Part shown: positions 1 through 10,845 of the stretch, one piece after another | How positions within the stretch are numbered: the stretch's first letter is position 1 | How the letters are laid out: every line of letters begins with the position of its first letter | Source: Buchnera aphidicola (Takecallis arundicolens) | GTDB taxonomy: Bacteria > Pseudomonadota > Gammaproteobacteria > Enterobacterales > Enterobacteriaceae | Reading direction: 5' to 3' | NCBI RefSeq assembly: GCF_964058945.1 | Contig: NZ_OZ060369.1 | Coordinates: 124,001-188,000 of the forward strand | DNA: 64,000 nt | The notes under the pieces: model-generated | What the model was told of the DNA's origin: nothing | Database searches by the model: none | Seen by the model: the letters and a program-made list of their open reading frames with translations, nothing else | Program-made: the position numbers and the translations under genes

Positions 1-1
1 T

Positions 2-2101
2 GGAGTTTTTACAGATAAATTATCTTCTAAGTATTATAATCGAAAATGGGATTTGCAATATGGACCAAGTATATGTCAAAATTGTAGTATTGGTTGCAAT
101 ATTAGTATTGGTGAAAAATATGGTATTTTGAGTAAAATAGAAAATCGATACCATAAGCATATTAATCGCTATTTTTTATGTGACTTAGGTCGTTTTGGTC
201 ATGGTTATACTAATCTTAAGAATCGTTTAAAGTATCCTATTAAATTCGAACATGATAAATATATTTCTTTAAACAAAAATTATGCAATTACGTTAATATC
301 AGATATATTACAGAATGCACGTGGTATAATTGGAATTGGTTCTATGCGTGCTAGTTTAGAGAGTAATTTTGCATTGAGAAAATTGGTAGGTAAAGATAAT
401 TTTTCTAGTGGTATGATCGAAAATGATCATCAATGTGTACAGTTAATTATTGATATTTTAAAAAATAGTGGTATATATGTACCAACGTTGTTAGAAGTAG
501 AAGATTATGATATTGTTTTAATTATAGGAGAAGATATTACACAAACTGCACCAAGATTAAGTTTAGCAATTCGACAACTAAGTAAAAAAAATCAAATAGA
601 TAATAATGTTAAAAACAATATACCTGAATGGCATAGTGCTGCTATATTAAATATAACTAATAAAAATAAATGTGTTTATATTGTACACACTCATGAAACA
701 AAGTTAGATGATATTTCTGAATTAAAATATTATGCTTCTATAAAAAATCAAGAATTATTTTTGGATATTCTTTGCAAGAAAATTAATAATGTAGCTTATA
801 CATATAAAAATATTTCATCTAATATCATAGAGTATATTACATGTATTTATCATGCATTAATGTTGTGTAAAAAGCCTCTTATTATTTCTGGATTACATTC
901 TGGTAGTATTAATTTAATTAAATTAGCAACAAATATTGCAAAAAGTTTACAATATTTAAAGAAAGATGTCGGGTTAATATTATTAACTTCTGGTGCAAAT
1001 AGTATTGGAGTTGGTTTACTATCAAATATGTCTATCACATCTGCTTTGAAAAATGTCTGTGATGATAAAATTGATACTTTGGTAGTTTTAGAAAATGATT
1101 TATATCGTTATAGTACACAAGAATATATTGATTCTATTATTAAAAAACTGAAAAATATAATTGTTTTTGATCATTTAACTACTACTACTACGCAAAAAAG
1201 TACTGTATTATTTCCAACAACTAGTTTTATTGAAAGTTCTGGTACTGTTATTAATTATGAAAGTAGAGCACAGAGATTTTTCTCTGCCTTTGATCCTAAA
1301 TTTTATGATGATAAAACATGTGTTTATCAGGCTTGGGAATGGATATATGAAATATATTATAATATTAATCAAAAAGATCATGTTAATACTACGTTAGATG
1401 ATGTAATTGAACATTATATTCGTGATATTCCAATCTTTAAAGTTATACAACATGTTGCACCAAACGCAAAATATAGAATTTTAGGTAAAAAAATTGCTCG
1501 ATCTCCTCATAGAATCAGTAGTAGAACAGCGATATTTTCTGAATTTAACATTCATGAACCAGGGCAAAATAATGATATAAATACTATGTTTTCATTTTCT
1601 ATGGAAGGTATACAACAACCAAATCAAGATGTAGAATATGTTCCATTTGTTTGGTCTCCAGGATGGAATTCTATACAAGCTTGGAATAAATATATATTTG
1701 ATAAAAATAATTATAATTCTGGTATGCGTATATTTCAGACAAATGGAGTGAAAAAAGAATATTTTTTTAATAAAATAAATATAACATATGATCAAGATTG
1801 TGACTGGAAAATTATACCTTATTATGTATTGTTTGGTAGTGAAGAGTTAAGTCAAAATTCCGATATTATTCGTAATAAATGTTCTGTTTTGTATGCTCTA
1901 GTAAATGAAAAATATAGAAATAAATTTTGTTTGAAACAAGATTGTATGATTGAATTTGAATGTTTAGATCAAATATTTCAATTATTAATAAAATTTTCAT
2001 CTAAAATACCATTAAAAACATTAGGTTTACCTTTAGGTTTTCCCAATATGTCCCGGATTTTATTGGGTTGTACAGTAAAAAATATACGAGGTGTAACATA
2101 A
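2..2101 (+). CDS. nuoG: NADH-quinone oxidoreductase subunit G (5' part outside window)
   Basis: This is the large peripheral-arm subunit of complex I, which carries electrons from NADH along iron-sulfur clusters to quinone. The reading frame is open from the window edge, so the gene starts upstream and a TTG at 53 is not a real start. About 699 residues are visible, against about 908 in the E. coli protein. The visible part begins just before the N7 cluster ligands: ICQNCSIGC supplies C-x2-C-x3-C and the fourth Cys is in FLCDLGRFG. The N1b, N5 and N4 cluster region lies outside the window. Later landmarks are the AGINGSGIINLI-like region near 880-930, GRAQRFF-like ESRAQRFF and the FSMEGIQQPNQD stretch. 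nuoH follows after 6 bases, as expected for a nuo operon. Confidence 0.97.
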   Translation, partial: GVFTDKLSSKYYNRKWDLQYGPSICQNCSIGCNISIGEKYGILSKIENRYHKHINRYFLCDLGRFGHGYTNLKNRLKYPIKFEHDKYISLNKNYAITLISDILQNARGIIGIGSMRASLESNFALRKLVGKDNFSSGMIENDHQCVQLIIDILKNSGIYVPTLLEVEDYDIVLIIGEDITQTAPRLSLAIRQLSKKNQIDNNVKNNIPEWHSAAILNITNKNKCVYIVHTHETKLDDISELKYYASIKNQELFLDILCKKINNVAYTYKNISSNIIEYITCIYHALMLCKKPLIISGLHSGSINLIKLATNIAKSLQYLKKDVGLILLTSGANSIGVGLLSNMSITSALKNVCDDKIDTLVVLENDLYRYSTQEYIDSIIKKLKNIIVFDHLTTTTTQKSTVLFPTTSFIESSGTVINYESRAQRFFSAFDPKFYDDKTCVYQAWEWIYEIYYNINQKDHVNTTLDDVIEHYIRDIPIFKVIQHVAPNAKYRILGKKIARSPHRISSRTAIFSEFNIHEPGQNNDINTMFSFSMEGIQQPNQDVEYVPFVWSPGWNSIQAWNKYIFDKNNYNSGMRIFQTNGVKKEYFFNKINITYDQDCDWKIIPYYVLFGSEELSQNSDIIRNKCSVLYALVNEKYRNKFCLKQDCMIEFECLDQIFQLLIKFSSKIPLKTLGLPLGFPNMSRILLGCTVKNIRGVT

Positions 2102-2107
2102 AGTATT

Positions 2108-3079
2108 ATGATCATTACACATTTAAATATCATTCATATAATGTATTGTTTTTTTCATGTTTTTTTTACCGTATTAATAATCGTTTTTTGTGGTGCTATG
2201 CTGAGTTTTATTGAACGTAGAATATTAGGTTTATTCCAAAATCGATATGGTCCTAATCGCGTAGGGTGGTTTGGATCATTACAATTGGTTGCGGATATGA
2301 TTAAAATGTTATTTAAGGAAGACTGGATACCTACATTTAGTAAAAAATTAATTTTTATTCTTGCTCCTATTATTGCATTTATTTCATTATTATTAGTGAT
2401 GGTAGATATACCATTGGATAATAATATTTACATGATTAATTTAAATATAGGAATTTTATTTTTTTTAATTATGTCTTCTTTATCAGTATATGCAATTTTA
2501 TTTGCTGGATGGTCAAGTAATAATAAATATGCTTTATTAGGTTCAATACGTGCAATAGCACAAACTTTAAGTTATGAAGTTTTTTTGGGTTTATCTATCA
2601 TGGGTGTTATTGCTAAAGCACATTCTTTTAATTTAATTGAAATTGTATATTCTCAGAAATATATTTGGAATATTATTCCTCAATTTTTTGGTTTTATTAC
2701 TTTTTTAGTAGCTGGTTTAGCTTTATGTCACCGTCATCCTTTTGATCAGCCTGAATCTGAACAAGAATTAGCTGATGGATATCATATTGAATATTCTGGG
2801 ATGAAATTTGGTATGTTTTTTATTGGACAATACATATCTATGATGGTGATTTCTTCTATAATAACAGTTATGTTTTTAGGCGGTTGGTTTGGTCCATGGT
2901 TACCAGGATACATATGGTTTATTTTAAAAAATGTATTTTTCATTGTATTTTTTATTTTATTACGAGCGGCTTTACCAAGGCCACGTTATGACCAAATTCT
3001 TTATTTTGGTTGGATGATTTGTTTGCCAACAACATTAATAAATTTAATTTTCACTGCATTTTTTATATTATTAAATTAA
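2108..3079 (+). CDS. nuoH: NADH-quinone oxidoreductase subunit H
   Basis: Membrane subunit of complex I next to the quinone-binding cavity, linking the peripheral arm to the proton pumps. The protein has 323 residues, close to the 325 of E. coli. The family cores are intact: [19 protein letters not shown] near residue 36, [15 protein letters not shown] near 130, and the acidic loop [20 protein letters not shown] near 205, followed by LPRPRYDQ. Multiple hydrophobic segments span the length. The ATG at 2108 sits 6 bases after the nuoG stop, so the two are probably translationally coupled within one nuo transcript. Nothing is missing or frameshifted. Confidence 0.97.
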   Translation: MIITHLNIIHIMYCFFHVFFTVLIIVFCGAMLSFIERRILGLFQNRYGPNRVGWFGSLQLVADMIKMLFKEDWIPTFSKKLIFILAPIIAFISLLLVMVDIPLDNNIYMINLNIGILFFLIMSSLSVYAILFAGWSSNNKYALLGSIRAIAQTLSYEVFLGLSIMGVIAKAHSFNLIEIVYSQKYIWNIIPQFFGFITFLVAGLALCHRHPFDQPESEQELADGYHIEYSGMKFGMFFIGQYISMMVISSIITVMFLGGWFGPWLPGYIWFILKNVFFIVFFILLRAALPRPRYDQILYFGWMICLPTTLINLIFTAFFILLN

Positions 3080-3095
3080 TTTTTAGGTATATTTT

Positions 3096-3626
3096 ATGTA
3101 TATTAAAAACATTATTTTAGGCATAATAACCCAGTTGCGTAGTATTTTTATAACAATGAAGCATGTATTTCAAAAACGTGAAACTATATTATATCCAGAT
3201 CATCCAATATACCTTGCTCCAAGGTATCGCGGACGTATTGTTTTAACCAAAGATCCTGATGGATATAGTCGTTGTGTAGCATGTAATTTATGTTCTGTTG
3301 TATGCCCGGTTAGTTGCATATCTTTACAGAAAACACAAGACCAATCTGGTCGATGGTTTCCTAAATTTTTTAAAATTAATTTTTCACGTTGTATTTTTTG
3401 TGGTTTATGTGAAGAAGCGTGTCCAACAACTGCAATTCAATTAACACCTGATTTTGAATTAAGTGATTTTAATAGACAGGATTTGGTTTATAATAAAAAA
3501 AACTTGTCTATTTCTGGAACTGGAAAGTATCATAATTATAATTTTTATGAACATACTGGGGTTAAAAATAATAAAAATAATAATATTCATGTTACACCAA
3601 TTAACATTAAAGATTTATTACCTTAG
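3096..3626 (+). CDS. nuoI: NADH-quinone oxidoreductase subunit I (2x[4Fe-4S])
   Basis: Ferredoxin-like peripheral subunit that carries clusters N6a and N6b and passes electrons towards cluster N2 and quinone. It has 176 residues, against 180 in E. coli. Both full cluster motifs are visible: [12 protein letters not shown] near residue 60 and [12 protein letters not shown] near residue 99, each C-x2-C-x2-C-x3-C-P. The N-terminal amphipathic stretch that anchors it to the membrane arm is retained. The tail is asparagine- and lysine-rich, in keeping with the base composition. It lies between nuoH and nuoJ in normal operon order. Confidence 0.97.
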   Translation: MYIKNIILGIITQLRSIFITMKHVFQKRETILYPDHPIYLAPRYRGRIVLTKDPDGYSRCVACNLCSVVCPVSCISLQKTQDQSGRWFPKFFKINFSRCIFCGLCEEACPTTAIQLTPDFELSDFNRQDLVYNKKNLSISGTGKYHNYNFYEHTGVKNNKNNNIHVTPINIKDLLP

Positions 3627-3635
3627 GAATAATCA

Positions 3636-4118
3636 ATGTATTTAGTTTTTTATTTTTTTGCATTTTGTACTGTATTATTTACTATTTTTTCTATTTTTCA
3701 GAAAAATATTATGTATTCGTTACTTTATTTTTTTGTTTCAGTTTTAACAACTTCTTTTATATTTTTTTTATTAGGAAATTACTTGATTGGATCATTGCAA
3801 ATTATTATTTATGCTGGAGCAATTTTAGTGTTATTTGTTTTTGTAGTGATGCTATTAAATTTCGATGAATTAGAAGAAAAATTATATCATACAAAGTACA
3901 ATTATTATTTTTTTACATTTTTATCTTTTTTTATATTTTTTTTATTGTATAAGATTTTTTTTTATCTACATGGAAGTTATGTTTATCAAATAATTAGTAA
4001 TATTAATATTTTAGGGAAGTTTTTATTTGAACCATATATCTTAATTATTGAATTTGTATCAATTTTATTATTATCAATTATTGTTGTGATTATTTTAATT
4101 GCAAAAAGTAAACATTAA
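3636..4118 (+). CDS. nuoJ: NADH-quinone oxidoreductase subunit J
   Basis: Small membrane subunit of complex I that packs against NuoK and NuoH. It has 160 residues compared with about 184 in E. coli; the shortening is at the C terminus. Five hydrophobic segments can be read, and the best-kept part is the third helix region GSLQIIIYAGAILVLFVFVVML, where the sequence is very close to the family. The start is an ATG 9 bases after the nuoI stop. Assignment rests on this conserved segment and on operon position. Confidence 0.94.
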   Translation: MYLVFYFFAFCTVLFTIFSIFQKNIMYSLLYFFVSVLTTSFIFFLLGNYLIGSLQIIIYAGAILVLFVFVVMLLNFDELEEKLYHTKYNYYFFTFLSFFIFFLLYKIFFYLHGSYVYQIISNINILGKFLFEPYILIIEFVSILLLSIIVVIILIAKSKH

Positions 4119-4157
4119 TAATCTTTTTGGATTTATAACATATGGGACATAATTTAT

Positions 4158-4460
4158 ATGGTTTCTTTATTTAATTGTCTAGTTTTATCTATATTATTGT
4201 TTTTATTAGGATTTAGTTCAATTATTATACATGACAATTTATTATCTGTTTTTATTGGTTTAGAAATTATCATGAATGCTATTACTTTGTTATTAGTTGT
4301 AATGAGTAATTATTGGCATAATATGGATGGTCAAATTATGTATATTTTATCTATTACACTTACTGCTATAGAAGCAAGTATTAGTTTAACATTGTTAATA
4401 CAGTATTTCAGAAAAACTACTACTTTAAATGTTAATAAATTAAGTGAGATTATTGAATGA
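4158..4460 (+). CDS. nuoK: NADH-quinone oxidoreductase subunit K
   Basis: Three-helix membrane subunit of complex I in the proton-translocation path. The length of 100 residues equals the E. coli protein. The two buried glutamates of the family are present, in FIGLEIIMNA (residue about 35) and LTAIEASISLT (residue about 71). The last codons overlap the start of nuoL by four bases (ATGA), which indicates translational coupling. A gap of 39 bases separates it from nuoJ. Confidence 0.96.
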   Translation: MVSLFNCLVLSILLFLLGFSSIIIHDNLLSVFIGLEIIMNAITLLLVVMSNYWHNMDGQIMYILSITLTAIEASISLTLLIQYFRKTTTLNVNKLSEIIE

Positions 4461-6304
4461 ATACAATTTCTTTAGTAATGTTATTTCCTATGATTAGTTT
4501 TTTTTGTTTGTTTTTTTTGAAAAATTTTTTATCCTATACAGTTAGTGTTATTATTAGTTTGAGTTCTATACTATTATCCATGATAACAGTATTTTTTTTG
4601 GGATATTTTTTTTTAAAAGGGCAAAATCAAATCATAGAAAATATGGTGTGGATATTATGGGATATTAAAGATTTTACAGTTGATATTTGTTTTTTAATTG
4701 ATAATTTAACTTTTGTATTTTTAGTTATGATTATTTGTGTTGCATTTTTGGTTTGTGTATTTTCTGTTTGGTATATGCGATTTAAAAATGATAATATTAT
4801 GTTTTTTGCATTGATTAGTTTATTTATCGTGAATATGTTAGTTTTAGTTTTATCGAATAATTTTATTATTATGTATATAGGTTGGGAGGGTATTAGTATT
4901 TGTTCATATTTATTAATAAATTTTTATTATTTTAAGAGTTATGTGAATACTGCTGCTATTACATCTTTTCTTTTTACTAAAATTGGTGATCTATTTTTAA
5001 TAATAGGGATTATATTATTATACATTCACTATCATAGTGTAAATTTTTATGAAATAGATTTTTTAACAAAAGTTTATTTAATAAAATCAAATTCATTGTT
5101 ATTATGTATTAATGCATTATTATTAATAGGGGCAATTGGTAAATCTGCACAAGTACCATTACAAATATGGTTACCAGAAGCTATGGTGGGTCCAGCTCCA
5201 GTTTCTGCTTTAATTCATGCTGCTACTATGGTAACTGCTGGTATTTACTTAATTGTACGAAATCATAGTTTGTTTATATTAACACCTAATATTTTATATA
5301 TTATTGGTATTATAGGTAGTATAACATTGTTATTTTCTAGTCTTGTAGCTTTGGTAGAATGTGATATTAAGCGAATATTAGCATATTCTACAATGAGTCA
5401 AATTGGATATATGTTTATTGCTATAAGTGTAGGTGCATGGAATGCCGCTATTGTACATTTAATTGTACATGCTATGTTTAAAGCATTATTATTTTTGTCA
5501 GCTGGAATTTTAATTATGAAATGTCATAATGAACAAAATATTTATTTTATGGGTAATAAATTATATAAAATATTTCCTTTTGTATATTATTGTTTTCTAA
5601 TAGGAGGTGCTGCTTTATCAGGTTTTCCAATTTTAACATTAGGGTTTTATAGTAAAGATGAAATATTATTTTGTATTTATAATTACCATAATATATTTTT
5701 TTTTATTACAGCAATATTATCAGTGTTCTGTACTACTTTTTATATTTTTCGTTTGATTTTTATTACATTTCATACACAGAATAAAGGTAAAAATATAGAT
5801 GTATCAATTAATTTTTTTCAATATTTTCCGTTAAGTGTTTTTGCGATTTTTTCTACATATTTTGGTAAATATATTATTCCTAATCTATGTGGTATGTTTC
5901 CATTAATAATAATGTTACATAATTATGATAAAGTATATTTAGAAATTTTATCTAGTTTATTTGTAATTTTTAGTATTGGTGTAGCATATTATTTGTATAT
6001 TTTAAATGTTAATTTAATATCTACAACATTTACAATAAAAATTTTACATGATTTGTTATGTATAATTAAAAATACTAATTTTGGTTTTTCATGTATTTAT
6101 AGTTTATTATTTACAAATTTATATCTAAGAATAGCATATTTTTTGTCAAAAAAACCATTTAATATATTTAATAATTTTATTTTATTGTTTATTCAGAAAA
6201 TATATTTTTTACTTTCATATACTGTAAATACATCGTTTAATTTTTGTATTATGATCATAGTGTATTATTTAATTTCTGTAATTTTATTTATTGTTTTATT
6301 GTAA
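4457..6304 (+). CDS. nuoL: NADH-quinone oxidoreductase subunit L (antiporter-like)
   Basis: Largest antiporter-like proton-pumping subunit, placed at the distal end of the complex I membrane arm and carrying the long lateral helix. It has 615 residues, against 613 in E. coli. Key charged residues are present: the Glu in YIGWEGISICSYL, the Lys in GAIGKSAQVPLQIWLPEAM, the HAATMV stretch and the Lys in GFYSKDEI. The C-terminal third, which forms the lateral helix and last transmembrane segment, is more divergent and rich in Phe, Ile and Tyr but has kept its length. The ATG overlaps the nuoK stop. Confidence 0.97.
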   Translation: MNTISLVMLFPMISFFCLFFLKNFLSYTVSVIISLSSILLSMITVFFLGYFFLKGQNQIIENMVWILWDIKDFTVDICFLIDNLTFVFLVMIICVAFLVCVFSVWYMRFKNDNIMFFALISLFIVNMLVLVLSNNFIIMYIGWEGISICSYLLINFYYFKSYVNTAAITSFLFTKIGDLFLIIGIILLYIHYHSVNFYEIDFLTKVYLIKSNSLLLCINALLLIGAIGKSAQVPLQIWLPEAMVGPAPVSALIHAATMVTAGIYLIVRNHSLFILTPNILYIIGIIGSITLLFSSLVALVECDIKRILAYSTMSQIGYMFIAISVGAWNAAIVHLIVHAMFKALLFLSAGILIMKCHNEQNIYFMGNKLYKIFPFVYYCFLIGGAALSGFPILTLGFYSKDEILFCIYNYHNIFFFITAILSVFCTTFYIFRLIFITFHTQNKGKNIDVSINFFQYFPLSVFAIFSTYFGKYIIPNLCGMFPLIIMLHNYDKVYLEILSSLFVIFSIGVAYYLYILNVNLISTTFTIKILHDLLCIIKNTNFGFSCIYSLLFTNLYLRIAYFLSKKPFNIFNNFILLFIQKIYFLLSYTVNTSFNFCIMIIVYYLISVILFIVLL

Positions 6305-6391
6305 TTCAATAAATATTTACTTAAGTGGATATATGTATTTTTTGTATTATTTATATGAAATATTTTACATAATTAATAGGAATTGTAATAT

Positions 6392-7870
6392 ATGTTAATT
6401 TTTTTACTGATCATTCCATTATTGGGTAGTTTATTTTGTTGGATATTTGGTCGTCAATATTATAAATTTGCTAGATTTTTTGCTTTATCAACGGTTATTT
6501 GTTTATTGGTATTATCCGGTTTAATTTGGTTTAAATATTTTTATCACTATAATTTGCAATTATATCATACTTATTGGAATGATGAATTAATAATTCCGTG
6601 GATACCACAATTAGGTATAGATTTACATTTGGCTATAGATGGTTTATCATTCATGATGGTTGTTCTGACTAGTATTTTAGGTGTAGTTGCTATTTTATGT
6701 TCGTTTTATGAAAAGAAACAAAATGAAGGATTATTTTATTTCAATTTATTGTTTATGATGTTTGGTACAATTGGTGTATTATTATCTATTGATTTATTTT
6801 TGTTTTTTTGTTTTTGGGAAATTATGATAATTCCTATGTATTTTTTAATAATTTTTTGGGGGCATCCAAAATATACCAAAAAACAAAAAATCTATACTGC
6901 TAATCAATTTTTAATCTATACGCAAATATCTAGTATGATTATGTTATTTTCCATTCTATTATTATCATATAATTATTATTATCAGACAAATATTTGGACA
7001 TTCGATTATAATCGATTTATTAATTATTCGATTCCTTTGCCATTAGAATATATAATTATGTTAGGTTTTTTTGTTGCATTTGCAGTTAAAATGCCTATTG
7101 TTCCGTTTCATGGATGGCTTTTAAATTGTCATAGTCAATCGTCTGTAGATGGTTCTTTTGATTTACTTGGTATGTTAATTAAAGTTTCTGCTTATGGATT
7201 ATTACGTTTTAACATGCATTTATTTAAAAATTCTTCTAATCATTTTTATTTCGTAATTATAACTTTAGGTATAGTAACGATTTTTTATGGTGCGTGGATG
7301 GCATTTTGCGAAGTTAATATAAAAAAAATTATTGCTTATAGTTCTATATCACATATGGGTTTTATTTTAATTACAATATATTGTAATAATGTGTTTGCAT
7401 ATTATGGAGCAATTATTCAAATTATTTTTGGATCATTTACAACATCTGCTATATTTGTTTTATTAAGTCAATTATATCGGTGTACTAAAACAAATATTAT
7501 TACACAGATGGGTGGTTTATATTCTCATGTAAACTGGATACCAAGTTTTTTTTTATTTTTTTTATTTGCAAATTTAAACCTTCCAGGGACAATTAATTTT
7601 GTTGGTGAAGTTATGGCATTAACTGGAATTTTTATTTATGAACCTTATATAGGATGTATTTTAGTTTTTAGTTTATTTTTTTCGGTAATATATTCTTTAA
7701 ATATAGTACATAAAATGTTTTACGGTCCTGTAAAAAATAACGATTCTATGGATTTTAGGCAAATTAATTGTGTTGAGTTTTTTATTATATTTCTTTTTAT
7801 AGTTATAACTCTCATTTTAGGTATATATCCAAACAATATTTTACAGATTGTTAAGTTTTCTATTGAATAA
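6392..7870 (+). CDS. nuoM: NADH-quinone oxidoreductase subunit M (antiporter-like)
   Basis: Second antiporter-like proton pump of complex I. It has 492 residues, against 509 in E. coli. The expected Glu lies in FCFWEIMIIPMYFLI and the channel Lys in FAVKMPIVPFHGWL. The motif KKIIAYSSISHMGF, typical of the Mrp/Nuo antiporter fold, is intact. The protein opens with a hydrophobic helix, MLIFLLIIPLLGSLFCW, that aligns with the E. coli start. An 87-base AT-rich spacer separates it from nuoL; I see no gene in it. Confidence 0.97.
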   Translation: MLIFLLIIPLLGSLFCWIFGRQYYKFARFFALSTVICLLVLSGLIWFKYFYHYNLQLYHTYWNDELIIPWIPQLGIDLHLAIDGLSFMMVVLTSILGVVAILCSFYEKKQNEGLFYFNLLFMMFGTIGVLLSIDLFLFFCFWEIMIIPMYFLIIFWGHPKYTKKQKIYTANQFLIYTQISSMIMLFSILLLSYNYYYQTNIWTFDYNRFINYSIPLPLEYIIMLGFFVAFAVKMPIVPFHGWLLNCHSQSSVDGSFDLLGMLIKVSAYGLLRFNMHLFKNSSNHFYFVIITLGIVTIFYGAWMAFCEVNIKKIIAYSSISHMGFILITIYCNNVFAYYGAIIQIIFGSFTTSAIFVLLSQLYRCTKTNIITQMGGLYSHVNWIPSFFLFFLFANLNLPGTINFVGEVMALTGIFIYEPYIGCILVFSLFFSVIYSLNIVHKMFYGPVKNNDSMDFRQINCVEFFIIFLFIVITLILGIYPNNILQIVKFSIE

Positions 7871-7909
7871 AATAAATTACTGTTTCATTTTATAAGAGTG
7901 ATTATTTAT

Positions 7910-9361
7910 ATGTTTATACCGAATACTAAAGTAATAGCTTTAATTCCATTATTTATTTTGATGACTAGTATTTTTATAATTATGTTTTCTATTATTTTTA
8001 AGAGAAATCATGTTTTTGTTTTTTGTACCACTTTTTTTAGTCTGTTTTTACTGTTAATATCATTATTTTTTATTTATTATATTATTCCAATTACTATTAC
8101 TTCGTTATTATATATTAATTTTTATTCCCTGATATATATTACAATGGTAATATTATCTAGTATTATTATGATTTTTGTTTCTTATTTTTTTTTAGAAAAT
8201 TTTACTACACATAAAGAAGAATTTTATGTATTAATATTATCTTCTATTATTGGTGCTATAATCTTAATTGAAGCAAATCATATGTTTACAATATTTATTG
8301 GTATAGAATTATTATCTTTTCCTATTTTTGGTTTAATGACATATTCTTTTAAAAAAAATACAGTGATACAAGTAATATTAAAATATGTATTGCTATCTAG
8401 TGTCATCACATCTTTTTCATTGTTTGGTATTACATTAATATATTTTATATGTGGTACATTGAAATTAAATTATATTAAAATTGCATTTTTAATTAATAAT
8501 GTATACATGAATAAAATTTTATTAATTGGTGTGTTATTTTTATTAACATCGTTGTTTTTTAAATTATCATTATTTCCATTACATTTTTGGGTTGCTGATG
8601 TTTATCAAAATGTTGTTCCAGTATTATTAATTTATTCTGTAACAGTAGTTAAAATTGCAGTTTTCTCAGTATTAATTAAGTTATTTATATATTTTCCACA
8701 TAATCAATGTCAAGTATTATATTTATTGATTGAGATATTATCAATATTATCTATTGTTTTTGGTAGCATTATGACGGCATTCCAAAATAATATTAAAAAA
8801 TTATTTGGTTATTCTTCTATTGTGCATATAGGTTATATATTAACTACATTATTAGTTATGCAGGATCATTATATTGCAAATGAAGTAGCAATAATATATC
8901 TAATAAATTATACAATGAGTAGTATTGGTATATTTAGTGCGTTAAGTTTATTAATATTATATAATAAAGATGCTAATTTTAATTTAAAAAAATTATCTGT
9001 ATATCACACGATATTAAAAGAAAAACCTATTTTAAGTGCTGCACTTATTATAATTATTTTTTCTTTTGCAGGTATACCATTAACATATGGTTTTATTACA
9101 AAAATGTTAATTTTATTTATTATAATACAGAAAAAATTTTGGTTTTTATTATTTTCTATAATTATTACTTCTGGTTTTGGTATATATTACTATTTAAAAA
9201 TAATATTACATTTATATAATACAAAAAATGTTATACAATTGTATCATATGAAATCTTACAAAATAATTGAATTTTTTATTATTTTAATTAGTATAATGAT
9301 TATTATTTTTGGAATTTTTCCTCAAATTATTATGGATGTATTAAGATTATATAATTTATAA
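7910..9361 (+). CDS. nuoN: NADH-quinone oxidoreductase subunit N (antiporter-like)
   Basis: Third antiporter-like proton pump of complex I and the last gene of the nuo operon. I start it at the ATG at 7910 rather than the in-frame GTG at 7898, because MFIPNTKVIALIPLFI aligns with the E. coli N terminus and an AAGAG lies 11 bases upstream. That gives 483 residues, against 485 in E. coli. The Glu of FIGIELLSFPIFG and the Lys of LFFKLSLFPLHFW are present, as is KKLFGYSSIVHIGY. No hairpin terminator is evident in the 200 bases downstream. Confidence 0.95.
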   Translation: MFIPNTKVIALIPLFILMTSIFIIMFSIIFKRNHVFVFCTTFFSLFLLLISLFFIYYIIPITITSLLYINFYSLIYITMVILSSIIMIFVSYFFLENFTTHKEEFYVLILSSIIGAIILIEANHMFTIFIGIELLSFPIFGLMTYSFKKNTVIQVILKYVLLSSVITSFSLFGITLIYFICGTLKLNYIKIAFLINNVYMNKILLIGVLFLLTSLFFKLSLFPLHFWVADVYQNVVPVLLIYSVTVVKIAVFSVLIKLFIYFPHNQCQVLYLLIEILSILSIVFGSIMTAFQNNIKKLFGYSSIVHIGYILTTLLVMQDHYIANEVAIIYLINYTMSSIGIFSALSLLILYNKDANFNLKKLSVYHTILKEKPILSAALIIIIFSFAGIPLTYGFITKMLILFIIIQKKFWFLLFSIIITSGFGIYYYLKIILHLYNTKNVIQLYHMKSYKIIEFFIILISIMIIIFGIFPQIIMDVLRLYNL

Positions 9362-9563
9362 AATACATAATGTATAATTTCAAAATTTTATGTTACAATT
9401 TATTTTTTATTTAGTATAAAAAATTTTGTTTTACTTTTTTAGTATACAGTATACGAAAAATTTTTTAATTTATTTATTTAATAACTAGTATGTAATATAT
9501 ATTTTTTATAAAAGATTCATGATATGATAAGATTGATATATGTAGTATTATTTTTTAAAATTT

Positions 9564-10838
9564 ATGAAAAAAAAATGTTTTGATCAACAACAATTATTAT
9601 TACAATGGTTAAAATATATTAAAGTAATATGCATAAAAAAATATAATAATTCTATAGATAATGTTCAATATATTGCAAAAAAACTTAATTTAATTAAATG
9701 GTCAGCATTTATTATTACGGTATCTGGTACTAATGGTAAAGGTAGTACATCCACTGTCTTAGAAAGCATTTTTTTAAATATGGGTCATAAAGTTGGATTA
9801 TATTCTTCTCCACATTTATTTAATTATTATGAAAGAATACGAGTTAATGGGCGGTATATTAAGGATCCAATAGTGCATATTATGGCATTTCAAAGAATAG
9901 TATTAGTCTCTAAACATATTCCATTGTCTTATTTTGAATTTATTACTCTTGCGGCATTATTAATATTTCAGTGTAATAATTTAAATATCATAATTATGGA
10001 AGTTGGTTTGGGTGGTAGATTAGATGCAACAAATATTATTGATGCAAGTATAGCAATTATTACAAATATCGATTTAGAACATACATATCTTTTAGGATGT
10101 ACAAGATATAGTATAGGATATGAAAAATCTGGTATATTTCGTAATAATATTATTGCTATAGTTGGAGATAATGATATTCCTTATTCTATTTATCAAACAG
10201 CAAATATTCTTAAAGTTTGTCTAAATCGTATTAAATATGAATGGTATTGGTTTGAATCTAAATATAGTTGGTATTTTGCTGACCAAAAAGGTATTTTAAG
10301 TAATTTACCTGTACCTAAAATATCTTTACCTAGTGCTGCTATTGCAGTAGCAGCTGTACGTACTACACATTTTAATATTAGTAAAAAAATTATTATTCGT
10401 TCATTAAATGAAGTATTTTTACCAGGTAGATTTCATACAATTTATCAAAAACCGCGTATTATAGTTGATGTTGCACATAATGCACATGCAACACATTATT
10501 TAAGCAAAAAATTAAAAAGATTGTTAACTAATACACGTATGAAAATTTATGGTATTTTTGGAATTTTGTCTGATAAAGATATTAGAAATACCGTTTTTCA
10601 TTTAATGGAGATTATTGATTATTGGTATTATACAATTTTGAATACTAATCGTACTGCTACAGCCAACAATATAATGCAAGTTTTACCGAAAAATGCTATT
10701 TTTTCGGTGAGTATAAAAGATGCAATATATGATCTAATATATAAAGTCCAAAAAGAAGATATCATTTTAGTATTTGGATCTTTTTTTGCTGTTTCAGAAG
10801 CGATGACAGCAATTCGTATGTTATATGATCAAGTATAA
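9564..10838 (+). CDS. folC: Folylpolyglutamate synthase / dihydrofolate synthase
   Basis: Bifunctional folate enzyme that adds glutamate to dihydropteroate and then extends the polyglutamate tail, using ATP. It has 424 residues, close to the E. coli length. The P-loop is SGTNGKGST (near residue 54), followed by GLYSSPHLFNYYERIRVNG and EVGLGGRLDATN, and the C-terminal domain contains VDVAHNAHA. The ATG is followed immediately by an A9 run encoding lysines at 9567-9575. The gene converges on prs with only 7 bases between the two stops, so any termination signal must lie inside coding sequence. Confidence 0.95.
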   Translation: MKKKCFDQQQLLLQWLKYIKVICIKKYNNSIDNVQYIAKKLNLIKWSAFIITVSGTNGKGSTSTVLESIFLNMGHKVGLYSSPHLFNYYERIRVNGRYIKDPIVHIMAFQRIVLVSKHIPLSYFEFITLAALLIFQCNNLNIIIMEVGLGGRLDATNIIDASIAIITNIDLEHTYLLGCTRYSIGYEKSGIFRNNIIAIVGDNDIPYSIYQTANILKVCLNRIKYEWYWFESKYSWYFADQKGILSNLPVPKISLPSAAIAVAAVRTTHFNISKKIIIRSLNEVFLPGRFHTIYQKPRIIVDVAHNAHATHYLSKKLKRLLTNTRMKIYGIFGILSDKDIRNTVFHLMEIIDYWYYTILNTNRTATANNIMQVLPKNAIFSVSIKDAIYDLIYKVQKEDIILVFGSFFAVSEAMTAIRMLYDQV

Positions 10839-10845
10839 AATATTT

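Noticed and set aside
9362-9563. Possible small gene or RNA between nuoN and folC
   Set aside because: The stretch is AT-rich with a short AGTATACAGTATAC-like palindrome only; no start with a coding frame or RNA signature is visible.
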